DNA of 64,000 nucleotides from an uncultured Acetatifactor sp. (GTDB lineage: Bacteria > Bacillota > Clostridia > Lachnospirales > Lachnospiraceae). The stretch lies in assembly GCA_910579755.1 (NCBI GenBank), contig CAJTVB010000012.1, positions 41,019-105,018 on the forward strand, read 5' to 3'. Positions 1 through 7,087 of this stretch are shown here, piece after piece. A program made the position numbers and the translations under genes. Below the pieces are notes generated by a model. It was not told where the DNA came from. It did not search any database and was given only the letters and a program-made list of their open reading frames with translations. Within the stretch, counting starts at the first letter, position 1. Every line of letters starts with the position of its first letter.

Positions 1-1
1 C

Positions 2-1114
2 AAAATGCTCAGTGCCATACTGATCGGCAACAATATCGTAAATCTCTCTGCCGCTTCCCTGGCTACTACCCTGGCAGCGCGCATCCACCTTGCGGTAGGC
101 ATTGCTACCGGGACTCTGACCATTGTCGTTTTGATCTTCGGCGAAATCGTCCCCAAAACCTGGGCCATGGTTTCCTCGGAAAAGCTTTCCCTGGCGTACA
201 GCGGCATCATATATGGGCTGATGCAGCTCCTGACCCCGGTGATTTTCATAATCGACAAGCTGGCGAACGGAATCCTGCGGCTGATGCATATCGATCCAAG
301 CAAGCGCATGACTACCATGACCGAGGCCGAGCTTCGCACCTATGTGGAGGTAAGTCATGAGGACGGCGTCATCGAATCCGAAGAGCGGGAAATGATCTAT
401 AATGTGTTTGATTTTTCCGATGCCCTGGCAAAGGATATCATGATCCCGCGGATCAATATGGTTACTGTCAACGTAAACGCTACCTATGACAAGGTGATGA
501 ATGTATTCCGGGAATCCATGTATACCCGTCTTCCCGTGTACCAGGAGGAGAAGGACAATATAATCGGTTTCATCAATATCAAGGACTTCATTCTTACGGG
601 AAATCCGGAAAATTTCCTTGTGAAAAATATTCTCCGGGACGCCCACTATACATACGAATATAAAAAAGTGGCCGATCTGCTCTATGAGCTGCGGGAAAAA
701 ACCACCAGCATGACCTTTGTGCTGAACGAATACGGAGCCGCCGTGGGTATGATCACTCTGGAGGATCTGCTGGAGGAAATCGTGGGCGAGATCCGGGACG
801 AATACGATGCAGACGAAGCAGAGCTGATTAAAGAGGTGGGCGAACGGACCTGGCTGGTAGAAGGCAGCATGAAGCTGGACGATATCAATGACAGGCTGGG
901 AACAAAATTGGACAGCGAAGATTATGATTCCATCGGCGGCATCATTATCGAATACCTGGACCGTCTGCCGGAGGACAACGAAGAGATTACTCTGGACAAT
1001 GGCATTCACTTAAAAGTGCAGGGTATCGATCAAAACAGGATTATCAAGGTGCAGATGACACTGCCGGAGCCTCCTGCACAGGAAGAAGCCTCCCTCACCC
1101 AAAGCGACCCATGA
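2..1114 (+). CDS. CNNM/CorC (HlyC)-type membrane protein, 5' end outside window
   Basis: The reading frame is open to the left edge, so the true start lies outside and the first ATG at 5 is internal. The visible part begins inside the DUF21/CNNM membrane domain (GNNIVN, then FGEIVPKTW, typical of the last membrane segments). Two CBS domains follow at about residues 120-250 (MIPRINMVTV, MTFVLNEYGAAVGMITLEDLLEEIVGEI), then a C-terminal CorC_HlyC transporter-associated domain (about 265-350). Family members are implicated in divalent-cation (Mg2+/Co2+) homeostasis; the exact substrate here cannot be read from sequence. The gene converges on pstB and the two stop ends overlap by 20 bp. Family assignment is firm, function is inferred. 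Confidence 0.9.
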   Translation, partial: KMLSAILIGNNIVNLSAASLATTLAARIHLAVGIATGTLTIVVLIFGEIVPKTWAMVSSEKLSLAYSGIIYGLMQLLTPVIFIIDKLANGILRLMHIDPSKRMTTMTEAELRTYVEVSHEDGVIESEEREMIYNVFDFSDALAKDIMIPRINMVTVNVNATYDKVMNVFRESMYTRLPVYQEEKDNIIGFINIKDFILTGNPENFLVKNILRDAHYTYEYKKVADLLYELREKTTSMTFVLNEYGAAVGMITLEDLLEEIVGEIRDEYDADEAELIKEVGERTWLVEGSMKLDDINDRLGTKLDSEDYDSIGGIIIEYLDRLPEDNEEITLDNGIHLKVQGIDQNRIIKVQMTLPEPPAQEEASLTQSDP

Positions 1115-1853
1115 TATAATCCACGGTTCTTCTGTCCCGGGGCGCGGAAAAGATCCTTCCCGTGACACCGGTCTCTATAAGCCGGCCCGCCAGGAAAAAG
1201 GCCGTATGATCCGAAATTCTGGCCGCCTGCTGCATATTATGGGTCACAATGATAACCGTATATTTTTTTTGCAGGCTCTGAACCAATCCTTCGATCTTTA
1301 ATGTGGATACCGGATCCAGCGCTGCCGTTGGTTCGTCCATCAGCAGCACCTCCGGTTCCACTGCCAGAGCCCTGGCAATACAAAGGCGCTGCTGCTGTCC
1401 TCCCGACAGCCCCGGCGCCGATTTTTTCAGGCAGTCCCTGACCTCTTCAAAAACGGCGGCGTCCGTCAGCGCCCTCTCCACGATCTCATCCAACTCCCCC
1501 TTTCCTTTTATGCCATGCAGCCTGGGTCCATATGCCACATTATCGTAGATACTCATAGGAAAAGGATTGGGCTGCTGAAATACCATTCCCACCTTTTTCC
1601 GCAGCAGCGTGGTATCCACTCTCCTATCGTAAATGTCCTCCCCGTCCAGCAGAACCTTCCCCCTGATTTTCACGCTCTCCGCCAGATCATTCATTCTGTT
1701 GATACATTTCAAAAAGGTAGATTTTCCGCAGCCGCTGGGACCAATGAGGGCCATGACGCTATGCTCCCCCACATCCAGCCCCACATCCTGCAGAACATGC
1801 TTTTCCCCATAATACAGGTTCAGATCCTTCACCGATATTTTATTGCTTTCCAT
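1095..1853 (-). CDS. pstB: Phosphate ABC transporter ATP-binding protein PstB
   Basis: Cytoplasmic ATPase of the high-affinity phosphate importer PstSCAB. The 252-residue length is normal. Visible motifs are Walker A GPSGCGKST (about residues 39-47), the family-typical MNDL segment after it, the signature LSGGQQQR (about 149-156), Walker B LLMDEPTAALDP and the switch histidine in VTHNMQQA. It is the last gene of a minus-strand run amidase-pstS-pstC-pstA-pstB. Its start overlaps the end of pstA by 14 bp, which indicates translational coupling. A phoU gene commonly follows pstB, but here the next gene is a convergent CorC-type gene, so phoU is absent or elsewhere. Confidence 0.97.
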   Translation of the reverse strand: MESNKISVKDLNLYYGEKHVLQDVGLDVGEHSVMALIGPSGCGKSTFLKCINRMNDLAESVKIRGKVLLDGEDIYDRRVDTTLLRKKVGMVFQQPNPFPMSIYDNVAYGPRLHGIKGKGELDEIVERALTDAAVFEEVRDCLKKSAPGLSGGQQQRLCIARALAVEPEVLLMDEPTAALDPVSTLKIEGLVQSLQKKYTVIIVTHNMQQAARISDHTAFFLAGRLIETGVTGRIFSAPRDRRTVDYIMGRFG

Positions 1854-2757
1854 ACACTGCGCCCCTCCCGCCGCCTTTTTTCATTTGCCCCGCTGCCAGC
1901 CGAAACAGCAGATTCACTGCAAAGGTGATCAGAATCAGCACACATCCTGTCCCGAACGCCGCCTCGAAGCTTCCCTCCTGCATCTGCAGATAAAGCTCCA
2001 CCGACAAAGTGCCTCCCGGCTCCAATGCCTTTCCTATAAGATTTCCTATGTTTTCACGGATATTTTCTCCCTGCCTGGGCAAAAGTCCGGCGCTCCCCGC
2101 GGTAAATAAAAGCGCCGCCGATTCTCCCACGATCCGCCCTACTGCCAGAAGGACGCCGGTGAGAATTCCCGGCAGCGCGTCTGGCAGCAAAACGGTTCGG
2201 ATCATATACCATCTGCCCGCGCCCATACCCAAAGCAGCGCTGCGATATCCCTCAGGAACTGCCCGCAGCGCCTCCTGGGTGTTTCTCACAATCAGCGGGA
2301 GCACCATCAAGGTCAGCGTCAGAGAGCCGCTGATCAGGGAAAAACCCATCCCCAGCACACCTCCGAAAAACACCATACCAAACAGTCCGAAAATAACGGA
2401 CGGGATCCCTGCCAGAGTCTCCGTGGTAAAATCGATGAGCTTTACCAGCGCCCCCGGCTTTGCATATTCGTTCAAATAAATGGCAGCGCCCACTCCCGCG
2501 GGAACGGCAGTCCCAAGCGTCAGCCCCAAAATATACAACGTGTTTACCAGATTTCCTCCGATTCCCACCGTTCCCTTCAGCGAATCGGTGACAGAAAGCA
2601 GAAAACGAAGGCTTACTATACGGAAGCCCCTGAAAAAAACATAGCCTATGATCCCCAGCAGCAAAAAAATGGTCATAGAGGCCGCCCCGTATACCGCTGC
2701 CATAAGAAATCCTTCGTCGGGCCTTACTCTCCTTTTTCCCGAAAGCAGATCACCCAT
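1840..2757 (-). CDS. pstA: Phosphate ABC transporter permease PstA
   Basis: Integral membrane permease of the phosphate importer, 305 residues. It has an N-terminal hydrophobic segment (about 22-45), then a BPD_transp_1 core with the family-typical GIPSVIFGLFGM (about 115-126) and an EAA-like loop EALRAVPEGYRSAALGMGA that contacts PstB. It overlaps pstC by 8 bp and pstB by 14 bp, so the permeases and ATPase form a tightly coupled operon. PstA is separated from the paralogous PstC by gene order and by the coupling to pstB. The A/C assignment rests partly on order and is very likely right. Confidence 0.95.
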   Translation of the reverse strand: MGDLLSGKRRVRPDEGFLMAAVYGAASMTIFLLLGIIGYVFFRGFRIVSLRFLLSVTDSLKGTVGIGGNLVNTLYILGLTLGTAVPAGVGAAIYLNEYAKPGALVKLIDFTTETLAGIPSVIFGLFGMVFFGGVLGMGFSLISGSLTLTLMVLPLIVRNTQEALRAVPEGYRSAALGMGAGRWYMIRTVLLPDALPGILTGVLLAVGRIVGESAALLFTAGSAGLLPRQGENIRENIGNLIGKALEPGGTLSVELYLQMQEGSFEAAFGTGCVLILITFAVNLLFRLAAGQMKKGGGRGAVYGKQ

Positions 2758-3754
2758 CCTGCACCAGCCCTTCCTTCATAATCCTCGCCAGCACCAGATT
2801 CACCAGCATAATCAGCACAAACAATACCAGACCGGCAGTAAACAGCACCTGTCTGTGAGTTCCCTGTGCATACCCCATCTCGCTGACAATGGCCGAGGTC
2901 AAAAACCGCACGGAATGAAAAGGAAGGGGGAAATTCACACTGTTTCCGGATGCCAGCGTAATGGCCATGGCTTCTCCCAAAGCTCTTCCCACCCCCAGCA
3001 CCACTGCTGTCATGATACCGGGCTTTGCCGCCGGCAGCACAGACCCAAAAATAGTCTGAATCCTGGAAGCTCCCAAGGCAAGGGAGGCCCTGCGGATTCC
3101 GGGATCCACCGCCCGAATGGCCGCTTCGCTGATGTTGACCACCGTGGGCAGGATCATCACCGCCAAAATCAGAGATGCCGACAGCAGATTAGCTCCGCCG
3201 GTAAACTGATGGGTTTCGGATCCGGCAAAAATCCAGCGTTCCAGACGATACATCATCGGATTTAACAGATAAATGCCCAGCAGTCCATATATTACAGACG
3301 GTATGCCCGCCAGCAGCTCCACCGCAGCTCTCAGGATTCCCGCTAATCTTTTATCCGCCAGCTCCGCCAGAAATACTGCTGTCAGCACTCCCACCGGCGC
3401 TCCGATCAAGACTGCCAGAAGAGTTCCTGCCAGAGAGGATAATATACAATAAAATATGCCATACCGGGGCTCCTCTCCCCCTGGCCTCCAGACTGTCCCG
3501 AACAAAATCTCCTTCCACCCTGCCCGGGCCAGGGCGGGCGTTCCACTGGCAATCATATACGCCACGATAACCCCCACCGCCAAAACCGCCAGAAACCCAC
3601 AGAAGGTAAATATGGCCTGAGCGGCGGCCTCCACCGCAGCCTTTTTCTTTGTTCCCCTCATGACAGAAAATAACGAATTCTGTTCCATATCTGCACTCCT
3701 GCTGTACGTGCCCGGCTTGAACTGATTGTCGGCGCCCGGCTCATTATACTCCAT
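2750..3754 (-). CDS. pstC: Phosphate ABC transporter permease PstC
   Basis: First permease of the Pst importer, 334 residues. About 35 hydrophilic residues precede the first membrane helix (about 43-68), a PstC-like layout. The core carries GIPSVIYGLLGIYLLNP (about 150-166) and the cytoplasmic EAA-like loop EAAIRAVDPGIRRASLALGAS. It starts only 4 bp downstream of the pstS stop and overlaps pstA by 8 bp. Nothing is missing relative to the family. The long non-membrane loop around 165-190, before the conserved LILAVMILPTVV helix, is common in PstC. Confidence 0.95.
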   Translation of the reverse strand: MEYNEPGADNQFKPGTYSRSADMEQNSLFSVMRGTKKKAAVEAAAQAIFTFCGFLAVLAVGVIVAYMIASGTPALARAGWKEILFGTVWRPGGEEPRYGIFYCILSSLAGTLLAVLIGAPVGVLTAVFLAELADKRLAGILRAAVELLAGIPSVIYGLLGIYLLNPMMYRLERWIFAGSETHQFTGGANLLSASLILAVMILPTVVNISEAAIRAVDPGIRRASLALGASRIQTIFGSVLPAAKPGIMTAVVLGVGRALGEAMAITLASGNSVNFPLPFHSVRFLTSAIVSEMGYAQGTHRQVLFTAGLVLFVLIMLVNLVLARIMKEGLVQDG

Positions 3755-3758
3755 GCCC

Positions 3759-4727
3759 TCACGGCTCCTGCACCGGAATCAGCCCGGTTTCTTCCACGAT
3801 ACTCTGCCCTTCCTTCCCAAGTGCAAAGTCAAACCAGGCCTGAACAATCTGCTCCTGCCCGGAAATCTCTCCCTTGGTCACCATCACCAGCGGTCTGCTC
3901 AAGGGGTAGGCTCCGCTTATCACATTTTCAGGGGATGCCTCCACCCCGTCCAGGGTTACGACTGTCACGCTGCCATCCAGTCCGTCAAAGGATACATAAC
4001 CCACTGCGCCGGGCACGGAAGCCACTCTGGCCAGCACCGCCCCGGTGCTGTTCAATTCGTTTGCATATGTACACAGATCCGTAAGACTCAGCAGCCTCTC
4101 AAAGGCCTCTCTGGTGCCGCTTCCTGCTTCCCGTCCCACCAGTACCACAGGAAGATCGCTCCCTCCCAGACGGGACCAGTTTCTCACGGCTCCGGTATAA
4201 AGCTCCGCCAGCTGACCGCCGGTTAATTCCGTAATTCCGCAGGAGGCCTCCACACATACCGCCAGACCGTCCAGGGCCAAAATCTGTTCCACCGCACCTG
4301 CAGCTTTTTCCTCCTCCGTGAGCTCCCTGGATGAGCAGCCTATATGAGCGCTTCCCGAAAGCACTGCCTCTATACCGGCGCTGGAGCCTGCAGGTATAAT
4401 CACCACAGTGACCTGTGGGTATTTTTCCACAAAGGACTGGGCCAGGGCATTCATCACCCTGTCCATGGAAGTGCTCCCGAAAATCTGCAGAGTTCCTGAC
4501 AAGACGGGTTCTTCTGACTGACCCTCCGGCTCCACTTCCCGGCCTCTTCCCTCTGACAAGCGGCTCACCTGTCCGTATCCCCACAGTCCTTCCAGGATCC
4601 AGATCCCCAGGCCGGCCAGTACCAGCGCCAGAGCTCTTCTGCCCCATTGCCTCGCCGGAACAGAAGAATCTCCCTCAGGCGCTTTGGATTGTCTGCAGAA
4701 TCCCATCTGCAATAGCCTGTGCAACAT
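3759..4727 (-). CDS. pstS: Phosphate-binding protein PstS, membrane-anchored variant
   Basis: Extracytoplasmic solute-binding protein of the Pst importer. The mature part starts near GTLQIFGSTSMDRVMNAL and has the phosphate-loop features of the PBP-like family: GSSAGIEAVLSGSAHIGCSSREL and, later, GREAGSGTREAFE. The start at 4727 is chosen because GAGAGG lies 7 nt upstream; ATG 4730 is equally possible. A start at 4706 lacks a ribosome site, and the longer frame to 4763 overlaps the amidase by 89 bp. Unusually, the N-terminus is a basic stretch (ARQWGRR) plus one hydrophobic segment (ALALVLAGLGIWILEG) with no lipobox cysteine, so it looks like an uncleaved anchor instead of a lipoprotein. The gene overlaps the amidase end by 53 bp, suggesting coupled expression. 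Confidence 0.9.
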   Translation of the reverse strand: MLHRLLQMGFCRQSKAPEGDSSVPARQWGRRALALVLAGLGIWILEGLWGYGQVSRLSEGRGREVEPEGQSEEPVLSGTLQIFGSTSMDRVMNALAQSFVEKYPQVTVVIIPAGSSAGIEAVLSGSAHIGCSSRELTEEEKAAGAVEQILALDGLAVCVEASCGITELTGGQLAELYTGAVRNWSRLGGSDLPVVLVGREAGSGTREAFERLLSLTDLCTYANELNSTGAVLARVASVPGAVGYVSFDGLDGSVTVVTLDGVEASPENVISGAYPLSRPLVMVTKGEISGQEQIVQAWFDFALGKEGQSIVEETGLIPVQEP

Positions 4728-5208
4728 CATAAAACCTCTCGTCCAGAAGCTGATTGTCCGCATCCGTGTTGATAAATCCCACTTCCACCAGCACGGCAGG
4801 CATATCCGTGCGGTTCAGCACCACCAGATCAGTGCGTTCATTGACTCCCTGATCCACAAAGCCGATCTGCTCCAGGCGGGCATTGATATTCCGGGCCAGC
4901 CGGGCGGCCTCTCCATATCGATTGTACACCAGTGTCTCAATGCCTGTGTATTGATTGGGATAGGGACTGGAATTGCGGTGGATGGACACAAAATAATCTG
5001 CCCCTGCGGCATTTCCCTCCAGCGCCTTCTGCGTCGGAGATTCATATATATCGGTAGTCCTGGTGTAATATACCGGGACACCGTTGTCTTCCAAAATTTG
5101 TCCCACCGCCAGAGACAGGGCCAGCACGTCATCCTTCTCCTGTCTTCCCATGTATACGGCTCCGGGATTGCTCCCTCCATGTCCCGGATCGATCACCACT
5201 AAAGCCAT
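4675..5208 (-). CDS. N-acetylmuramoyl-L-alanine amidase (Amidase_3 family)
   Basis: Zinc amidase that would cleave the lactyl-L-alanine bond of peptidoglycan. It has the Amidase_3 pattern: VVIDPGHGGSNPGAV at the N-terminus (first Zn histidine), the second zinc histidine in SIHRNSSP, and the catalytic glutamate in VLVEVGFINTDADN. The catalytic domain fills the whole 177-residue protein. There is no signal peptide or SPOR/SH3 domain, so export is unclear; CwlD-like spore-cortex amidases are one alternative identity. The start at 5208 is favoured because GGGAGG sits 6 nt upstream, while the longer frame to 5259 would run through a hairpin. The gene is first in a run continuing into pstS. Its ribosome site lies in the 3' arm of a terminator-like hairpin (5209-5250). 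Confidence 0.9.
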   Translation of the reverse strand: MALVVIDPGHGGSNPGAVYMGRQEKDDVLALSLAVGQILEDNGVPVYYTRTTDIYESPTQKALEGNAAGADYFVSIHRNSSPYPNQYTGIETLVYNRYGEAARLARNINARLEQIGFVDQGVNERTDLVVLNRTDMPAVLVEVGFINTDADNQLLDERFYDVAQAIADGILQTIQSA

Positions 5209-5250
5209 AAAAAGCCTCCCACATACCTTTATATTAAGATATGTGGAAGG
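5209..5250 (-). terminator. Terminator-like hairpin overlapping the amidase ribosome binding site
   Basis: On the minus strand CCTTCCACATA (5240-5250) pairs with TATGTGGGAGG (5215-5225), an 11-bp stem with one G-U. It is followed by CTTTTT that runs straight into the amidase ATG. It can serve as intrinsic terminator for the upstream ABC exporter genes. Its 3' arm contains the GGGAGG ribosome site of the amidase, so folding would also block amidase translation. Both roles are inferred from sequence alone. Confidence 0.65.
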
Positions 5251-5311
5251 CCTGTTCATTGTTCCTGTGTATTCATTATCCTTGTGTGTGTTCCGGCTTC
5301 AGTCTGCCCAG

Positions 5312-7087
5312 TCATCCTGCAAACTGACTGTTGTACAGCATTGCATAGAATCCGCCCTTCTCAAGCAGGCTGTCATGGCTTCCCTGTTCAATAATATTTC
5401 CGTCCTTCATCACCAGGATAATATCCGCCTCCTGAATGGTGGAAAGACGATGGGCCACAATAAAGCTGGTTCTGCCCTCCATCATTTTGGCAAAGGCATT
5501 CTGGATCCTCAGCTCCGTGCGGGTATCAATGGAGGAAGTGGCCTCGTCCAGAATCAGCATGGGCGGCAGGCACAGCATCACTCTCGCTATGCACAGCAGC
5601 TGCTTCTGACCCTGGGACAGGCTTCCGCCGTCCTCGGAAATAACAGTGTCGTACCCCTGGGGCAGACGCTTGATAAAGCTGTGGGCGTGAGCCGCCTTCG
5701 CTGCTTCCATAACCTCCTGTTCCCCGGCATCCGGTTTTCCCATACGGATATTGTCCCGTATGGTTCCCGCCCGCAGCCAGGTCTCCTGGAGCACCATGCC
5801 ATAGCTGGTGCGCAGGCTTCCTCTGGTCAGCTCCCGGATATCCGTGCCGTCCACCCGAATCTGACCGCTGTCCACATCATAGAACCGCATCAGCAGATTG
5901 ATAAGCGTTGTCTTTCCGCAGCCTGTAGGGCCCACGATGGCCACCCTCTGCCCCGGCTTCACCTCCAGATTGAAATCCTGGATCAGCTTTTTTTCAGGTG
6001 TATAGCTGAAGCAGACCTGTTCCAGCTTCACATTGCCTCTGGCATTTGTAAGAGCCTTGGCCGTTTCGCTGTCCGGCGTCTGGGGTTCCTCGTCAATCAG
6101 CTCAAAAATGCGGGCGGCACACACGAAAGCGTTCTGCAGCTCCGTTACCACACCGGATATCTCGTTAAAGGGCTTGGTATACTGATTGGCATAACTCAAA
6201 AAGCAGGACAGACGCCCTACACTGATGCCCCCGCGGATAGCCACAAAAGCGCCGAAGATCCCCACTCCTGCATACACCAGACTGTTTACGAAACGAGTGG
6301 AGGGATTCACCAGGGAGGAAAAAAAGATAGCCTTCAGGGAGCATTTTTCCAGCCTGCCGTTAATTTCCGCAAATTCCTCCTTCACGGCCTCCTCCCGGGA
6401 GAAGGTCTGTACGATCTTCTGATTCCCGATCATTTCTTCTATAAGGGAGGTCTGCTCTCCCCGGGTTTCCGACTGCAGCTTAAACATGGAATAGGTCCTG
6501 GTGGCTATAAAACGGGCCACCAGGAAGGAAACCGGCGTGATACAGACCACCACCAGCGCAATGGGAACATTGGTGACCAGCATAAAAACCAGCGTTCCCA
6601 AAATGGTCAGCACCCCGGTAAACAACTGGGTAAAGCCCATCAGGAGGCCGTCTGCAAAGGTGTCCACATCCGCCACGACCCGGCTCACAATATCGCCGTA
6701 AGCATGGGCGTCAAGGTACTTCAAAGGCAGCTGCTCCAGCTTGTGGAATGCATTTTCCCGAATATCCTTCACCACATGATAGGTGATATGATTATTGCAG
6801 GTGTTCATCACCCATTGAGCAATGGCGGTAATGGCCATGGCTGCGATTATCTTCACCATAATGGAAAAGATGCCCTGAAAGTCCACCGCGCCCTTTCCCA
6901 GAAGCAGATCCACCGCATCGCCTGTGAGAATGGGAATATAGAGTGTCAGTCCCACGGTCACCGCCGCCAGGATCAGGGACAGCGCCACTAAAAACCAGTA
7001 TTTCCGAATATACTGCAGAACCTTCTTTAAAGTCTCTGCCTGATTGGCTTTTTTAGCCTGCTCCGGCTTTTTATCTGCCTGCGCCAT
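5312..7087 (-). CDS. ABC exporter half-transporter, MdlB-like (permease-ATPase fusion)
   Basis: A 591-residue half-transporter: six-helix ABC_membrane domain (about residues 30-320), then an ATPase with Walker A GPTGCGKTT (about 388), signature LSQGQKQLL, Walker B MLILDEATSSID with catalytic glutamate, and H-loop VAHRLST. It is the second gene of a two-gene unit and overlaps the first by 17 bp. Such adjacent pairs form heterodimeric exporters of drugs, lipids or peptides (LmrCD/MdlAB/BmrCD class). This partner has a complete Walker B glutamate (DEATSS) but LSQGQ in place of LSGGQ. The partner has DDSAS, so one ATP site of the pair is probably degenerate. The substrate cannot be predicted. Confidence 0.93.
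   Translation of the reverse strand: MAQADKKPEQAKKANQAETLKKVLQYIRKYWFLVALSLILAAVTVGLTLYIPILTGDAVDLLLGKGAVDFQGIFSIMVKIIAAMAITAIAQWVMNTCNNHITYHVVKDIRENAFHKLEQLPLKYLDAHAYGDIVSRVVADVDTFADGLLMGFTQLFTGVLTILGTLVFMLVTNVPIALVVVCITPVSFLVARFIATRTYSMFKLQSETRGEQTSLIEEMIGNQKIVQTFSREEAVKEEFAEINGRLEKCSLKAIFFSSLVNPSTRFVNSLVYAGVGIFGAFVAIRGGISVGRLSCFLSYANQYTKPFNEISGVVTELQNAFVCAARIFELIDEEPQTPDSETAKALTNARGNVKLEQVCFSYTPEKKLIQDFNLEVKPGQRVAIVGPTGCGKTTLINLLMRFYDVDSGQIRVDGTDIRELTRGSLRTSYGMVLQETWLRAGTIRDNIRMGKPDAGEQEVMEAAKAAHAHSFIKRLPQGYDTVISEDGGSLSQGQKQLLCIARVMLCLPPMLILDEATSSIDTRTELRIQNAFAKMMEGRTSFIVAHRLSTIQEADIILVMKDGNIIEQGSHDSLLEKGGFYAMLYNSQFAG

Noticed and set aside
5084..6991. Long plus-strand open frame (635 codons) opposite the ABC exporter gene
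   Set aside because: Composition is His/Gln/Arg-rich without any domain; it is the antisense shadow of a well-supported ABC transporter gene in GC-rich codons.
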